Shown one piece after another: positions 25,983 to 34,959 of a stretch of DNA of 64,000 bases; positions within the stretch are counted from its first letter, which is position 1; every line of letters begins with the position of its first letter. Under the pieces are notes generated by a model. It did not search any database. It saw only the letters and a program-made list of their open reading frames with translations, and was not told the origin of the DNA. The DNA is taken from the NCBI RefSeq assembly GCF_900168125.1, contig NZ_FUZF01000023.1, positions 30,505 to 94,504 of the forward strand, read 5' to 3'. The DNA comes from Sphingobacterium nematocida. Its GTDB lineage: Bacteria > Bacteroidota > Bacteroidia > Sphingobacteriales > Sphingobacteriaceae. Made by a program: the position numbers and the translations under genes.

Positions 25983-25990
25983 CAAAGATA
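25983..25990 (-). promoter_or_regulatory. -7 box of the pheT operon
   Basis: The minus strand reads TATCTTTG, a perfect TAnnTTTG box, 103 nt before the pheT ATG. It lies 36 nt from the divergent purL promoter. Confidence 0.6.
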
Positions 25991-26025
25991 GGCTTTTGAG
26001 TAGAAAATAAAGCACTTTTTGCTAG

Positions 26026-26054
26026 TTGCTTATTTAAAATATTCCGTAACTTTG
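26026..26054 (+). promoter_or_regulatory. purL promoter
   Basis: TTG at 26026-26028 and TAACTTTG at 26047-26054 are 18 nt apart, a good Bacteroidota promoter, 40 nt before the purL ATG. Confidence 0.65.
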
Positions 26055-26094
26055 TGCTTTAAGTTGAAGAACGTTCAAAACCCAACATTATATA

Positions 26095-29000
26095 ATGATT
26101 CATTTCTTTGAGAACCCATCGAATACTATCTACAGTGTTCAAAGCGTAAACTCTTTATCACAAGAAGACATTACTAAACTAAACTGGCTGTTCGGCGATG
26201 CTAAAAAGCTAGAAGAGCAAACCTTAATCCGCTATTTTGTAGGTCCGCGAGCTGCCATGGTCACTCCATGGAGTACCAATGCGGTAGAGATCACACAAAA
26301 CATGGGTATCGAGGGTATTATCCGTATCGAGGAATTTCAGCCTGTACCTGCTGACTTTAATGACTTCGATCCGATGATCTCTCAAAAGTTTGAAGCCCTC
26401 ACACAGGATATGTACACCATACATATCACTCCAGAGCCTATTATCGATATCGACGATATTGATGCTTATAATAAAACTGAAGGTCTTGCATTAAATCAAG
26501 AAGAGGTAGAATATTTAAACAAGCTATCCGACAAGTTAGGACGTAAACTGACAGACTCTGAAGTTTTTGCTTTTTCGCAAGCGAACTCGGAGCATTGTCG
26601 TCACAAAATTTTCAACGGTACATTCATTATTGATGGGGAGGAACAGCCTACCTCGTTGTTCAAATTAATCAAGAAAACTTCTGAAACAAATCCTAATCAG
26701 ATTGTATCGGCATACAAAGACAACGTAGCTTTTGTCAAAGGACCAAAGGTAACACAATTTGCACCTAAGTCTGCTGACAAACCTGACTTTTATGAAGAGA
26801 AGGAATTTGATTCGGTACTATCGGTAAAAGCAGAAACACACAACTTCCCAACAACTGTTGAACCATTTTCTGGTGCAGCTACGGGTTCTGGCGGTGAGAT
26901 CCGTGACAGATTAGCTGGTGGACAAGGTGCAATCCCACTTGCGGGTACAGCCATATATATGACGGCCTACTCTCGCTTATTGCAAGATCGCCCGTGGGAA
27001 AAAGGAATGCAAGAACGTCCATGGTTATATCAAACACCAATGGACATCCTGATCAAAGCGTCCAACGGTGCTTCAGACTTCGGGAATAAATTCGGACAAC
27101 CGCTAATCACAGGATCGGTATTAACCTTCGAACATGAAGAAGACGACCGCAAACTGGGCTATGATAAAGTGATCATGCAAGCTGGTGGTGTTGGTTACGG
27201 AAAATTAGACCAAGCAAAGAAACATACACCTCAAGTGGGGGATAAAATTGTCATCCTGGGTGGCGAAAACTACCGTATCGGAATGGGTGGAGCTGCTGTA
27301 TCTTCAGCAGATACAGGCGCTTTTGGTTCGGGAATCGAATTGAACGCGATACAACGCTCAAATCCCGAAATGCAAAAAAGAGCGGCCAATGCGGTACGTG
27401 GTATGGTCGAATCCGACAACAATCCAATTGTTTCTATCCATGACCACGGTGCTGGTGGTCACTTAAACTGTCTATCAGAGCTTGTTGAAGAAACCGGAGG
27501 GCTGATTGATTTGGATAAACTACCTGTAGGAGACCCAACTCTTTCCGCTAAAGAAATAATCGGTAATGAATCGCAAGAACGTATGGGCTTGGTCATTGCT
27601 GAAAAAGATATAGATACCTTAAAACGAGTTGCTGACCGTGAACGATCGCCAATGTACGCTGTTGGAGATGTAACAGGTGATAACCGTTTTACATTTGAAT
27701 CAAAGACTACAGGTGCTAAACCTATGGATTATGCTTTAGAAGATTTCTTTGGATCATCTCCTAAAACGATCATGCGGGATAATACCATTACGCGCACATA
27801 TACCGGTCTTTCCTATACAGCGCAAGATGTACCTAACTACGTCAACCAAGTATTACAATTGGAATCTGTCGCTTCAAAAGACTGGTTGACCAACAAAGTA
27901 GACCGTTGTGTGGGTGGTCGTGTCGCTAAACAACAATGCACAGGCCCTCTACAATTGCCATTAAACAACGTGGGGGTAATGGCATTGGATTATAAAGGTA
28001 AAGAAGGTATTGCGACCACTGTAGGACACTCTCCAGTAGCAGCGCTTATTGACCCAGCTGCTGCCAGTAAAACGGCTATCGGCGAGGCTCTTTCAAATAT
28101 CGTATTCGCTCCTATCATCAATGGTATTGAAGGTATTTCATTATCGGCAAACTGGATGTGGGCCTGTAATAATGAAGGAGAAGACGCTAGACTTTACAAA
28201 GCTGTCAAGGCATGTTCTGATTTTGCAATTGAATTAGGTATCAACATCCCTACAGGTAAGGATTCGCTATCGATGAAGCAAAAGTATCCTAACGGTGAAA
28301 ATGTAATCGCACCTGGAACTGTGATTATCTCCGCTGCTGGAAACTGTACAGATATCAACAAGGTAGTTGAACCTGTTTTGAAAAAGAACAGCGGTTCTAT
28401 CTACTATATTAATTTATCAAAAGATACATTCAAACTCGGCGGTTCTTCTTTTGCACAGATTTTGAATAAAGTAGGAACAGAAGCCCCTACGATACAAGAT
28501 GCTGCTTATTTCAAAACAGCATTCAATACGATACAACAATTGATCACTGCAGGTCAGATTGAGGCTGGTCATGATATTGGTTCTGGAGGTTTAGTGACTA
28601 CATTGCTTGAAATGACATTCGCCGATGTAAATCTAGCAGCTAACTATGATCTATCCGACTTAGGCGAAGCTGATACCGTGAAAACATTGTTCAGCGAAAA
28701 TATTGCAGTGGTTTTGCAAGCAAAAGATAATACTACGCTAGAAACAGCTTTCAGTACGGCAGGCATTCAAGCTGTGAAAATCGGTGAGGTCATCGAAGGC
28801 AATACTGTCAGTTTAAAAAACAACACGGATGTATTTACATTCGATGTAGCCGAAACACGCGACACTTGGTACAAGACATCTTTCCTGTTGGATCAAAAAC
28901 AGTCGAAAAACGGCATGGCGCAAGAGCGTTACAATAACTACAAAAAACAACCGTTAAATTTTGTCTTCCCGACACATTTCAATGGTAAAAAACCAGCTTT

Positions 29001-29769
29001 CACTACTTCTGGATCACGTCCTAAGGCTGCTATCCTTCGTGAAAAAGGCTCTAACTCAGAAAGAGAAATGGCTAACGCTATGTATCTTGCTGGATTTGAT
29101 GTGAAAGACGTGCACATGACAGATTTAATAACTGGGCGTGAGACATTGGAAGACATTCAGTTCATAGGAGCTGTTGGTGGATTCTCTAACTCAGATGTAT
29201 TAGGGTCGGCCAAAGGTTGGGCTGGAGCTTTCTTGTACAATGAGAAAGCAAAGAAAGCATTGGATAACTTCTTCGCTCGTCCTGACACCATGTCTGTCGG
29301 AATATGTAACGGGTGTCAATTGTTTATGGAGCTGGAGTTAATCAACCCTGAACATGAAGTACATGGCAAAATGCTCCACAATACATCTGGAAAACACGAA
29401 TCAAACTTCGTCTCGGTAAAGGTGCAAGAGAACAACTCCATCATGCTAAAAACCCTTGCTGGATCAACACTAGGTGTTTGGATCTCGCACGGAGAAGGTA
29501 AATTCAACCTACCTAAAGAGGAGTCTGCTTATCAAATCGTTGCTAAATATGCGTACGAGCAGTACCCACACAATCCAAATGGATCAGACTATAATACAGC
29601 GATGTTATGTGACACCACAGGTCGTCATCTAGTGACCATGCCACATATCGAACGTTCGACGTTCCAATGGAACTGGGCTAATTATCCAAACGGACGTCAA
29701 GACGAAGTCACGCCTTGGTTGGAGGCTTTCGTAAACGCTAAAAATTGGTGCGAAACCAATAAAAAATAA
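26095..29769 (+). CDS. purL: Phosphoribosylformylglycinamidine synthase (large, fused form)
   Basis: This 1224-residue enzyme makes FGAM from FGAR, glutamine and ATP in purine synthesis. It is the fused form found in Gammaproteobacteria and Bacteroidota. It has an N-terminal PurS-like region, a linker with FAFSQANSEHCRHKIFNG, two AIRS-like ATP domains and a C-terminal glutaminase. The glutaminase nucleophile is C1071 in GICNGCQ, and the late HGEGKF and PHIERS segments supply the His/Glu partners. It stands alone between its own promoter and a strong terminator. Confidence 0.96.
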   Translation: MIHFFENPSNTIYSVQSVNSLSQEDITKLNWLFGDAKKLEEQTLIRYFVGPRAAMVTPWSTNAVEITQNMGIEGIIRIEEFQPVPADFNDFDPMISQKFEALTQDMYTIHITPEPIIDIDDIDAYNKTEGLALNQEEVEYLNKLSDKLGRKLTDSEVFAFSQANSEHCRHKIFNGTFIIDGEEQPTSLFKLIKKTSETNPNQIVSAYKDNVAFVKGPKVTQFAPKSADKPDFYEEKEFDSVLSVKAETHNFPTTVEPFSGAATGSGGEIRDRLAGGQGAIPLAGTAIYMTAYSRLLQDRPWEKGMQERPWLYQTPMDILIKASNGASDFGNKFGQPLITGSVLTFEHEEDDRKLGYDKVIMQAGGVGYGKLDQAKKHTPQVGDKIVILGGENYRIGMGGAAVSSADTGAFGSGIELNAIQRSNPEMQKRAANAVRGMVESDNNPIVSIHDHGAGGHLNCLSELVEETGGLIDLDKLPVGDPTLSAKEIIGNESQERMGLVIAEKDIDTLKRVADRERSPMYAVGDVTGDNRFTFESKTTGAKPMDYALEDFFGSSPKTIMRDNTITRTYTGLSYTAQDVPNYVNQVLQLESVASKDWLTNKVDRCVGGRVAKQQCTGPLQLPLNNVGVMALDYKGKEGIATTVGHSPVAALIDPAAASKTAIGEALSNIVFAPIINGIEGISLSANWMWACNNEGEDARLYKAVKACSDFAIELGINIPTGKDSLSMKQKYPNGENVIAPGTVIISAAGNCTDINKVVEPVLKKNSGSIYYINLSKDTFKLGGSSFAQILNKVGTEAPTIQDAAYFKTAFNTIQQLITAGQIEAGHDIGSGGLVTTLLEMTFADVNLAANYDLSDLGEADTVKTLFSENIAVVLQAKDNTTLETAFSTAGIQAVKIGEVIEGNTVSLKNNTDVFTFDVAETRDTWYKTSFLLDQKQSKNGMAQERYNNYKKQPLNFVFPTHFNGKKPAFTTSGSRPKAAILREKGSNSEREMANAMYLAGFDVKDVHMTDLITGRETLEDIQFIGAVGGFSNSDVLGSAKGWAGAFLYNEKAKKALDNFFARPDTMSVGICNGCQLFMELELINPEHEVHGKMLHNTSGKHESNFVSVKVQENNSIMLKTLAGSTLGVWISHGEGKFNLPKEESAYQIVAKYAYEQYPHNPNGSDYNTAMLCDTTGRHLVTMPHIERSTFQWNWANYPNGRQDEVTPWLEAFVNAKNWCETNKK

Positions 29770-29773
29770 TTTT

Positions 29774-29814
29774 AAATGGAAAAAGCTCTCCTTTTGGGAG
29801 AGCTTTTTCCATTT
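29774..29814. terminator. Terminator between purL and the DoxX gene
   Basis: An 18-bp stem (29774-29791 with 29797-29814) built around AAGCTCTCC/GGAGAGCTT has A-rich and T-rich flanks and a 5-nt loop. It can serve both convergent genes, and its last base is the final base of the DoxX-family stop codon. Confidence 0.8.
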
Positions 29815-30260
29815 TATATAGACCGACGATAACCCGGTTTATCCATCATATGATCGAGCGAAAACTTCCCTGATCCAGCCACCAAAAAAACAGCCAATAG
29901 AATCATTACAAGGATAGACAACCATAACTCCGAATTCAGAAAACTAAAACCACTGGTGATATTGACAAAAAATACCGCCCCTACCACTACCGGAAATATC
30001 AACAAAGCTGCTAGTCGGGTTTGAAACCCAAAAATAAGGAATAACCCGCCCACCAAATGTGTGAACACAACGTAATGAACAGCTCCCCAAATAGACAGTT
30101 GAAAATTAGTTTGTTCGATCAACCGTCTTACAGCTTCCTGATCGTTTACAAAGCTTATTCCTTTGGCAAGAATAATAATCCCTAATGCGATTCTCAAATA
30201 GTCTAACCATTGTGGATGATGACGATCTCCCCAATGTTCTATTCTATGAATTAGGTTCAT
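29814..30260 (-). CDS. DoxX family membrane protein
   Basis: This 148-residue protein has four hydrophobic spans (about 20-38, 58-78, 83-103 and 110-130) and the DoxX-like pattern LRIALGIIILAKGISF followed by HLVGGLFLIFGFQTRLAALLI. DoxX-type proteins are small inner-membrane proteins of unclear role, some linked to quinone or redox stress. Nothing here tells the substrate. It is a single gene, with a terminator after it and a 91-nt gap before it. Confidence 0.75.
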   Translation of the reverse strand: MNLIHRIEHWGDRHHPQWLDYLRIALGIIILAKGISFVNDQEAVRRLIEQTNFQLSIWGAVHYVVFTHLVGGLFLIFGFQTRLAALLIFPVVVGAVFFVNITSGFSFLNSELWLSILVMILLAVFLVAGSGKFSLDHMMDKPGYRRSI

Positions 30261-30351
30261 AATGACCTCCTTTCTAAAATTGGTATACTATATATAACGT
30301 AATTTTAGCAAAAAAGTTTCATTACCGGATTTATTTCAAGAAATATCTTAA

Positions 30352-31305
30352 TTAGTACTTAATAGGGTAATCTTCTATAAATTCAAACTTATAGTTCTCC
30401 TTTTTAAGGCTATCGATCAATTCAGCTAACAAATGTTGTCCCTTCTTGGTCTGAAACATATCGTCGTGCATTAATAATACCACGTTATTGGGTGTCATCG
30501 AACTTTTATTGTTCATAAAGTTCCGTATCCTCCCATAAACTGTTTCCAATGCTTGTACCGGTACGCCACTCAAACTATTAATACGCCACTCAACATCCCA
30601 ACCGTAAATCTTATACCCATTGGCAAACAACATATCCGCAGTACTAGAACCACTCTGCAAATCGATCTTACGCACATCATCGTATATCCAAATATTACGT
30701 CCAGGTAGACGAACTACTTTATGTTTTAGATTCAGATCATTCTCATTTTTGACGAAATCTTCAAAAGCGGTCTTAGGTGTACTATAAAAATGACTAAATC
30801 TATTGTAGGCATGGGTATAACTATGATTATAACACGAAACCAAGGGGTTATTTTCGTATTTCGCTAAATCACGTTTACGACCTTTGCTCATATTAGCATG
30901 TCTACCAACGAGGAAAGCGTTGACCTTAATATTCTTAGCTGTAGCAAGCGAATCGATAGCCGCACTACCAACCAGCGGTCCATCATCAAAAGTCAAATAA
31001 ACATGCTTAGGCATCTTATCAAACTCACGTCGTAGAGAATCTTTGAGCATTCTCTTTTGCGTTTTGATATCGATAGGTTTTAGCGTATCCACAACAAACC
31101 GAATCTGGTTTTTCTGCAACGAATCCCATTTATCTAAAAGTAAAGGCTTTTTAACCGGATTAAGTTTCTCTTGCTCGATAGTTTCTATCGAGTCTCGATT
31201 TACAGATCCTAAAGCAGCTGATGATAAATTTTGACAAGAACTCATCCAAACACTAAGGAGAGCAGCCCCAACTAGAAAAGCAAACCCTCTACCTATCTTC
31301 CTCAT
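30352..31305 (-). CDS. Polysaccharide deacetylase (NodB-type) lipoprotein
   Basis: This 317-residue protein has a lipoprotein signal ending MSSC with Cys at 24, so it is anchored in the envelope. The NodB domain starts at about 102 with YLTFDDGPLVGS, which carries the catalytic Asp pair. The metal-binding His pair is in YNHSYTHAYN, and VVRLPGRNIW follows. Such enzymes remove acetyl groups from peptidoglycan or other amino sugars. The substrate is not clear. It ends 92 nt before the DoxX gene and has its own promoter. Confidence 0.85.
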   Translation of the reverse strand: MRKIGRGFAFLVGAALLSVWMSSCQNLSSAALGSVNRDSIETIEQEKLNPVKKPLLLDKWDSLQKNQIRFVVDTLKPIDIKTQKRMLKDSLRREFDKMPKHVYLTFDDGPLVGSAAIDSLATAKNIKVNAFLVGRHANMSKGRKRDLAKYENNPLVSCYNHSYTHAYNRFSHFYSTPKTAFEDFVKNENDLNLKHKVVRLPGRNIWIYDDVRKIDLQSGSSTADMLFANGYKIYGWDVEWRINSLSGVPVQALETVYGRIRNFMNNKSSMTPNNVVLLMHDDMFQTKKGQHLLAELIDSLKKENYKFEFIEDYPIKY

Positions 31306-31340
31306 GAATATAGCAATTAACGATTACCCTAAATATTCCA

Positions 31341-31369
31341 CAAAATTAGAACAAATATCTTAATACAAA
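31341..31369 (-). promoter_or_regulatory. Promoter of the polysaccharide deacetylase gene
   Basis: The minus strand has TTTG (31369-31366), 17 nt, then TAATTTTG (31348-31341), a close Bacteroidota promoter 35 nt before the ATG. Confidence 0.6.
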
Positions 31370-31407
31370 GTATAATTTTTTGTTTTTAATGGATGTTTTA
31401 AAAAAAA

Positions 31408-31446
31408 GAAAAAAAAGCCTCTAAATACTATGATTTAGAGGCTTTA
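31408..31446 (-). terminator. Terminator downstream of the His-rich exported protein gene
   Basis: A 13-bp stem (AAAGCCTCTAAAT pairing with ATTTAGAGGCTTT) with a 6-nt loop and a T run on the minus strand lies 44 nt beyond the stop of the gene at 31489. Confidence 0.8.
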
Positions 31447-31488
31447 AACAAACTTAATTACAATTAAACTACTTAACAAACAAAGATG

Positions 31489-31992
31489 TTAATCATCGTG
31501 ATGTTTTCGCCCATGTTTTCTATAATCCTTATCATGTTTCTTGTGTGACTTTTTGTTGTACTTATCATCTCTACGTCCATCACGACCATCATATCGATTA
31601 TGATAATGATCCCGATGCGAATCTCTCAATATCACTTGCGAATGGTTATGCGAATACCGTCCATAGCTACTACGATGACGACTATGGTAACGCCAAGGCG
31701 AAGGTTCGTTTAATACGACTTTGTAAGTGCGGTACACATCGTAATGCTTGTACCTACTTGGTAGTTTCGAGTTCGTAACCCACCGATTACCATGATAATA
31801 AGTATATCTTCGACTACTTACATCATAATAAACATCCATTTCCGGCAAATAATAATAACGTACATAGTCGTATCCCACCGGTCCCCATAATGGCTGACTG
31901 CCAATATTAATGCTTACACTGACTTGCGCACTACTGGGCTGAAAAAAACCTAATCCAACAAATAGTAGCGATAGGTAAAAGTATCTTTTCAT
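31489..31992 (-). CDS. Exported Tyr-rich protein with basic His/Arg/Lys tail
   Basis: This 167-residue protein has a cleavable signal (ending PSSAQ near 23). Its middle is rich in Tyr and Trp, with GPVGYDYVRYYYLPEMDVYY, then YYHGNRWV and LPSRYKHYD. Small Bacteroidota envelope proteins of unknown role share this pattern. The last 60 residues are mostly His, Arg, Lys, Asp and Ser. Such a tail could bind nucleic acid, metal or polyanions, but this is only inference. An in-frame start at 32040 is possible. I chose 31992 because a strong AAGGAGG site precedes it and a signal peptide begins there. Confidence 0.75.
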   Translation of the reverse strand: MKRYFYLSLLFVGLGFFQPSSAQVSVSINIGSQPLWGPVGYDYVRYYYLPEMDVYYDVSSRRYTYYHGNRWVTNSKLPSRYKHYDVYRTYKVVLNEPSPWRYHSRHRSSYGRYSHNHSQVILRDSHRDHYHNRYDGRDGRRDDKYNKKSHKKHDKDYRKHGRKHHDD

Positions 31993-32093
31993 AACATCCT
32001 CCTTGTTCTTTTTTTCCTTAGTTGTAAGTAGGACGTACAAGTACTACAAAAGGATTAATGGTCGAACTGTTAAAAGATGTAAAATTAGTGTTA

Positions 32094-32777
32094 TTAAAAA
32101 GCAAACCCTACTTGCAATCCAATATGGTAAAGGTCCCGCTTTGTTTCCGAACGAGACGACCCGCTATTTACAACGTTGGTCCGAACGATTGTAGTCGGCT
32201 GAAATTCAAAATAAGGTCCCGCAGAAATACTCATACCATTACGAAAACGAATATTAGCACCGACTTGTCCGTTGGCTATAAAACCAGATTTCATTTTGGA
32301 AGTATAATTATCCCGTTGACCAGAATTACTATCATACAATTCAATATCACTGCTATTGACCGCAAAGGAATATCCTGTAGAGACAGATACAAAAGGACTA
32401 ACTTTCTTATCGATAAAGCGAGCATTGAAGTTAACAAATAGAGGGATCGCAAAATAATTCGAAATCGTATTGGAAGAGTAGCCCATTACATTAGTAGTCA
32501 CGTCACGATCGCTTGAAGTCTCATCTAAAGCGACCAGATGACGTATGCCCACACCCGGCCCTACAGCGATAAATTGGTTAATCTTGAAACTGGCTACATA
32601 ATCAAATTTCAGACTTAAGTAGTCATCTTCAAACGCATCGAACCAATCATTGTAATCTCTATGTTCTGAATCACCTATAACATAATTCATTCCAAAACTG
32701 AATTTGTGATCTAGTCTCTTTTGTGCCGAGACAACAAGGTTAAATGAAAGCCCAAGTAGAATTAAAAAAAATCTCAT
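32094..32777 (-). CDS. Outer membrane beta-barrel protein (PorT/porin-like family)
   Basis: This 227-residue protein has a signal peptide (MRFFLILLGLSFNLVVSAQ) and alternating-residue beta strands typical of small outer-membrane barrels, for example ISNYFAIPLFVNFNARFID and MSISAGPYFEFQP. The last residue is Phe (GLQVGFAF), the usual signal for barrel insertion. The function is unknown. The ATG at 32777 is preferred to one at 32801 because the signal peptide begins there. A -7 box TATTTTTG lies 22 nt upstream. Confidence 0.75.
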   Translation of the reverse strand: MRFFLILLGLSFNLVVSAQKRLDHKFSFGMNYVIGDSEHRDYNDWFDAFEDDYLSLKFDYVASFKINQFIAVGPGVGIRHLVALDETSSDRDVTTNVMGYSSNTISNYFAIPLFVNFNARFIDKKVSPFVSVSTGYSFAVNSSDIELYDSNSGQRDNYTSKMKSGFIANGQVGANIRFRNGMSISAGPYFEFQPTTIVRTNVVNSGSSRSETKRDLYHIGLQVGFAF

Positions 32778-32798
32778 ATGAAGTAATAATTTGTGTCC

Positions 32799-32806
32799 CA
32801 AAAATA
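32799..32806 (-). promoter_or_regulatory. -7 box of the barrel protein gene
   Basis: The minus strand reads TATTTTTG, matching TAnnTTTG, 22 nt before the ATG at 32777. Confidence 0.45.
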
Positions 32807-32834
32807 AGCAAAGAAAGCAAATTGCAATACATAT

Positions 32835-32861
32835 TTTGTTACACTAATTTTTCTATCTTTG
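32835..32861 (+). promoter_or_regulatory. ychF promoter
   Basis: TTTG at 32835-32838 and TATCTTTG at 32854-32861 are 15 nt apart, 29 nt before the ychF ATG. The -7 box is a perfect match. Confidence 0.6.
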
Positions 32862-32890
32862 TGCAAATTTTAATTATTTCAGCAAGACTC

Positions 32891-33991
32891 ATGGCTTTAC
32901 AATGTGGTATAGTAGGCCTACCGAACGTAGGTAAATCAACATTATTCAATTGTTTGTCCAATGCGAAAGCACAAGCGGCAAACTTCCCTTTTTGTACAAT
33001 CGAACCCAATGTAGGCGTTATTACGGTTCCTGACGAGCGTCTCACTAAATTGGCAGAACTTGTAAACCCACAAAAGATTGTACCAAATACGATTGAAATT
33101 GTTGATATCGCAGGTTTAGTAAAAGGCGCCTCTAAAGGAGAAGGCTTAGGTAACCAGTTCTTAGGAAACATTCGCACGACAAATGCAATCATACATGTAT
33201 TGCGTTGTTTTGATGATGGCAATGTAATCCACGTGGACGGTTCTGTAGACCCTATCCGTGATAAAGAAATCATCGACACCGAACTTCAGCTAAAAGATCT
33301 TGATACTGTCGTAAAACGTATTCAGAAAGTCGAGAAAATGGCTAAAACGGGTGGCGATAAAGATGCAAAGAAGACTTTTGAGATCCTATCTATTGTAAAA
33401 GAGCACTTAGAGTCTGGAAAATCAGCACGTACAGCCGCAATAAGTGAAGAAGATTTCGAATACATCGCAGATCTTACCTTGCTTACAGTAAAACCGGTTC
33501 TGTATGTTTGTAATGTAGACGAGGCATCTGTAAATACAGGTAATGCTTATGTAGAGCGTGTTAGAGATGCTGTGAAAGAAGAAAAAGCAGAAGTACTAGT
33601 AATCTCTGCACAGATCGAATCCGAGATCGCACAACTGGAGAGTTATGAAGAAAGACAATTGTTCTTAGATGATCTAGGTCTTGAGGAATCCGGTGTCAAC
33701 AAATTGATCCGTGCAGCATATTCGCTACTGAATCTAGCGACCTATTTTACTGCAGGAGTTCAAGAAGTAAGAGCTTGGACCATAGAAAAGGGATACACAG
33801 CCCCTCAGGCTGCGGGTGTAATCCATACGGATTTTGAAAAAGGGTTTATTCGTGCTGAGGTAACGAAATACGAAGACTTTATTCATTACGGATCAGAAGC
33901 GGCTGTAAAAGAAGCCGGCAAACTAGCTGTAGAAGGAAAGACTTATATCGTAGCAGATGGCGATATCATGCACTTCCGTTTTAATGTATAA
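32891..33991 (+). CDS. ychF: Redox-regulated ATPase YchF (Obg-related)
   Basis: This 366-residue P-loop protein belongs to the YchF/OLA1 branch of the Obg family, which binds ribosomes and prefers ATP. The G1 loop GLPNVGKST is at residues 8-16. EIVDIAGLVKGASKGEGLGNQFL is G3, and the usual NKxD is replaced by a NVDE-type motif, as in the family. A coiled-coil helix and a C-terminal TGS domain (AWTIEKGYTAPQAAGVIHTD) follow. A longer frame opens at 32744, but those codons lie in the upstream promoter region, so I chose the ATG at 32891. Confidence 0.95.
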   Translation: MALQCGIVGLPNVGKSTLFNCLSNAKAQAANFPFCTIEPNVGVITVPDERLTKLAELVNPQKIVPNTIEIVDIAGLVKGASKGEGLGNQFLGNIRTTNAIIHVLRCFDDGNVIHVDGSVDPIRDKEIIDTELQLKDLDTVVKRIQKVEKMAKTGGDKDAKKTFEILSIVKEHLESGKSARTAAISEEDFEYIADLTLLTVKPVLYVCNVDEASVNTGNAYVERVRDAVKEEKAEVLVISAQIESEIAQLESYEERQLFLDDLGLEESGVNKLIRAAYSLLNLATYFTAGVQEVRAWTIEKGYTAPQAAGVIHTDFEKGFIRAEVTKYEDFIHYGSEAAVKEAGKLAVEGKTYIVADGDIMHFRFNV

Positions 33992-34007
33992 TACGAACAA
34001 CAGAAAA

Positions 34008-34053
34008 ATCATAAAAAAGAGAGCACTACAACAGTAGCTCTCTTTTTTTATGA
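34008..34053 (+). terminator. ychF terminator
   Basis: A stem of GAGAGC with GCTCTC extended by A/T pairs and followed by seven T lies 17 nt after the ychF stop. Confidence 0.8.
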
Positions 34054-34181
34054 TCATGTTCATCTTTCGAGTCCCTTTCTATAAAATTATTCTTAAATTG
34101 TAGTCATTAAACCTACATAGAGTTATTTATGTAGATAAATTAGTTTTAACACTATACAGAGTCGAATAGCTATAATTTAGT

Positions 34182-34334
34182 TATTCCATCCCGACCAGTC
34201 AGGACAAGTTAACGACAGATAAAAAACAAAATGCGAAGCATTCATGAATACAAATGAAAGCAAACACAAATGAATAGTTATACACATATGAAAATCAAAC
34301 CGAGCTTGCGAGCTCACGAAGTAATTAAATACAT
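34182..34334 (+). repeat. REP-like intergenic element upstream of the FMN reductase
   Basis: The gap 33992-34334 holds the ychF terminator and then this element. It contains three small palindromic spots: CCGACCAGTC (34191-34200), AATGCGAAGCATT (34230-34242) and GAGCTTGCGAGCTC (34302-34315). The outer flanks match the element at 8010-8096: TTATTCCATCCCGAC, TCAAACCGAGC, and a TAATTAAATACATATGA tail at the next gene's start. The central hairpins differ in sequence between the two sites while the flanks are kept. Confidence 0.65.
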
Positions 34335-34898
34335 ATGAAAATATTAGTTTTTGGAGGTAGTAATAGTTCAGATTCTATCAATAAGAAATTCGCCACATCG
34401 GTCAGCAAGTATTACAAAGAAAAAGAAGACATTATTGAAATAATTGATTTAAATGATTTTGAAATGCCGCTTTTCTCAAAAGACAGAGAAAAGGAGATCG
34501 GTCTTCCTGAGGCAGCTACACGGTTCGCAAATAAGATAGATCAAGCAGACTTGTTAATTATTTCACTGGCTGAAAATAATGGCAACTATAATGTAGGTTA
34601 CAAAAACCTGATAGATTGGACATCCCGAATTAAAGGACGGAAGATTTACAATGGTAAACCTGTTTTTCTATTAGCCACCAGCCAAGGAGCACGTGGAGGA
34701 CAGTCTGTCCTTGGTATTGCGACAGCAAGAATGCCTTTTGACGGCGCAGAAGTCTTAGAAACATTTTCCTTACCCGAATTCAACTTGAATTTTGAAGAAG
34801 GCAAAGGTGTTGTCACAGCACTATTGCGCAGTCAGCTGGAAGCTAAAGTAAGGAAAACCAAACGAATGATGCTAGAAAAGTTATCTCAAGAAGGATAA
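34335..34898 (+). CDS. NADPH-dependent FMN reductase family protein
   Basis: This 187-residue flavodoxin-like protein should bind FMN and reduce quinones, azo compounds or chromate with NADPH. The phosphate-binding loop is FGGSNSSDSINKK near the start. A second FMN contact is in SLAENNGNYNVGYKNLIDW, and the end of the fold has LLATSQGARGG. Length is normal. The start ATG is overlapped by the stop of a 16-codon reading frame (34288-34338) within the repeat. It is followed 61 nt later by a DJ-1/PfpI gene, and the two may form a stress-response pair. Confidence 0.85.
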   Translation: MKILVFGGSNSSDSINKKFATSVSKYYKEKEDIIEIIDLNDFEMPLFSKDREKEIGLPEAATRFANKIDQADLLIISLAENNGNYNVGYKNLIDWTSRIKGRKIYNGKPVFLLATSQGARGGQSVLGIATARMPFDGAEVLETFSLPEFNLNFEEGKGVVTALLRSQLEAKVRKTKRMMLEKLSQEG

Positions 34899-34959
34899 AA
34901 ACCTTACCTCAACTCAATTGTTTAGACAATAATAAAACACAATAAAAATTCTAGATGCT

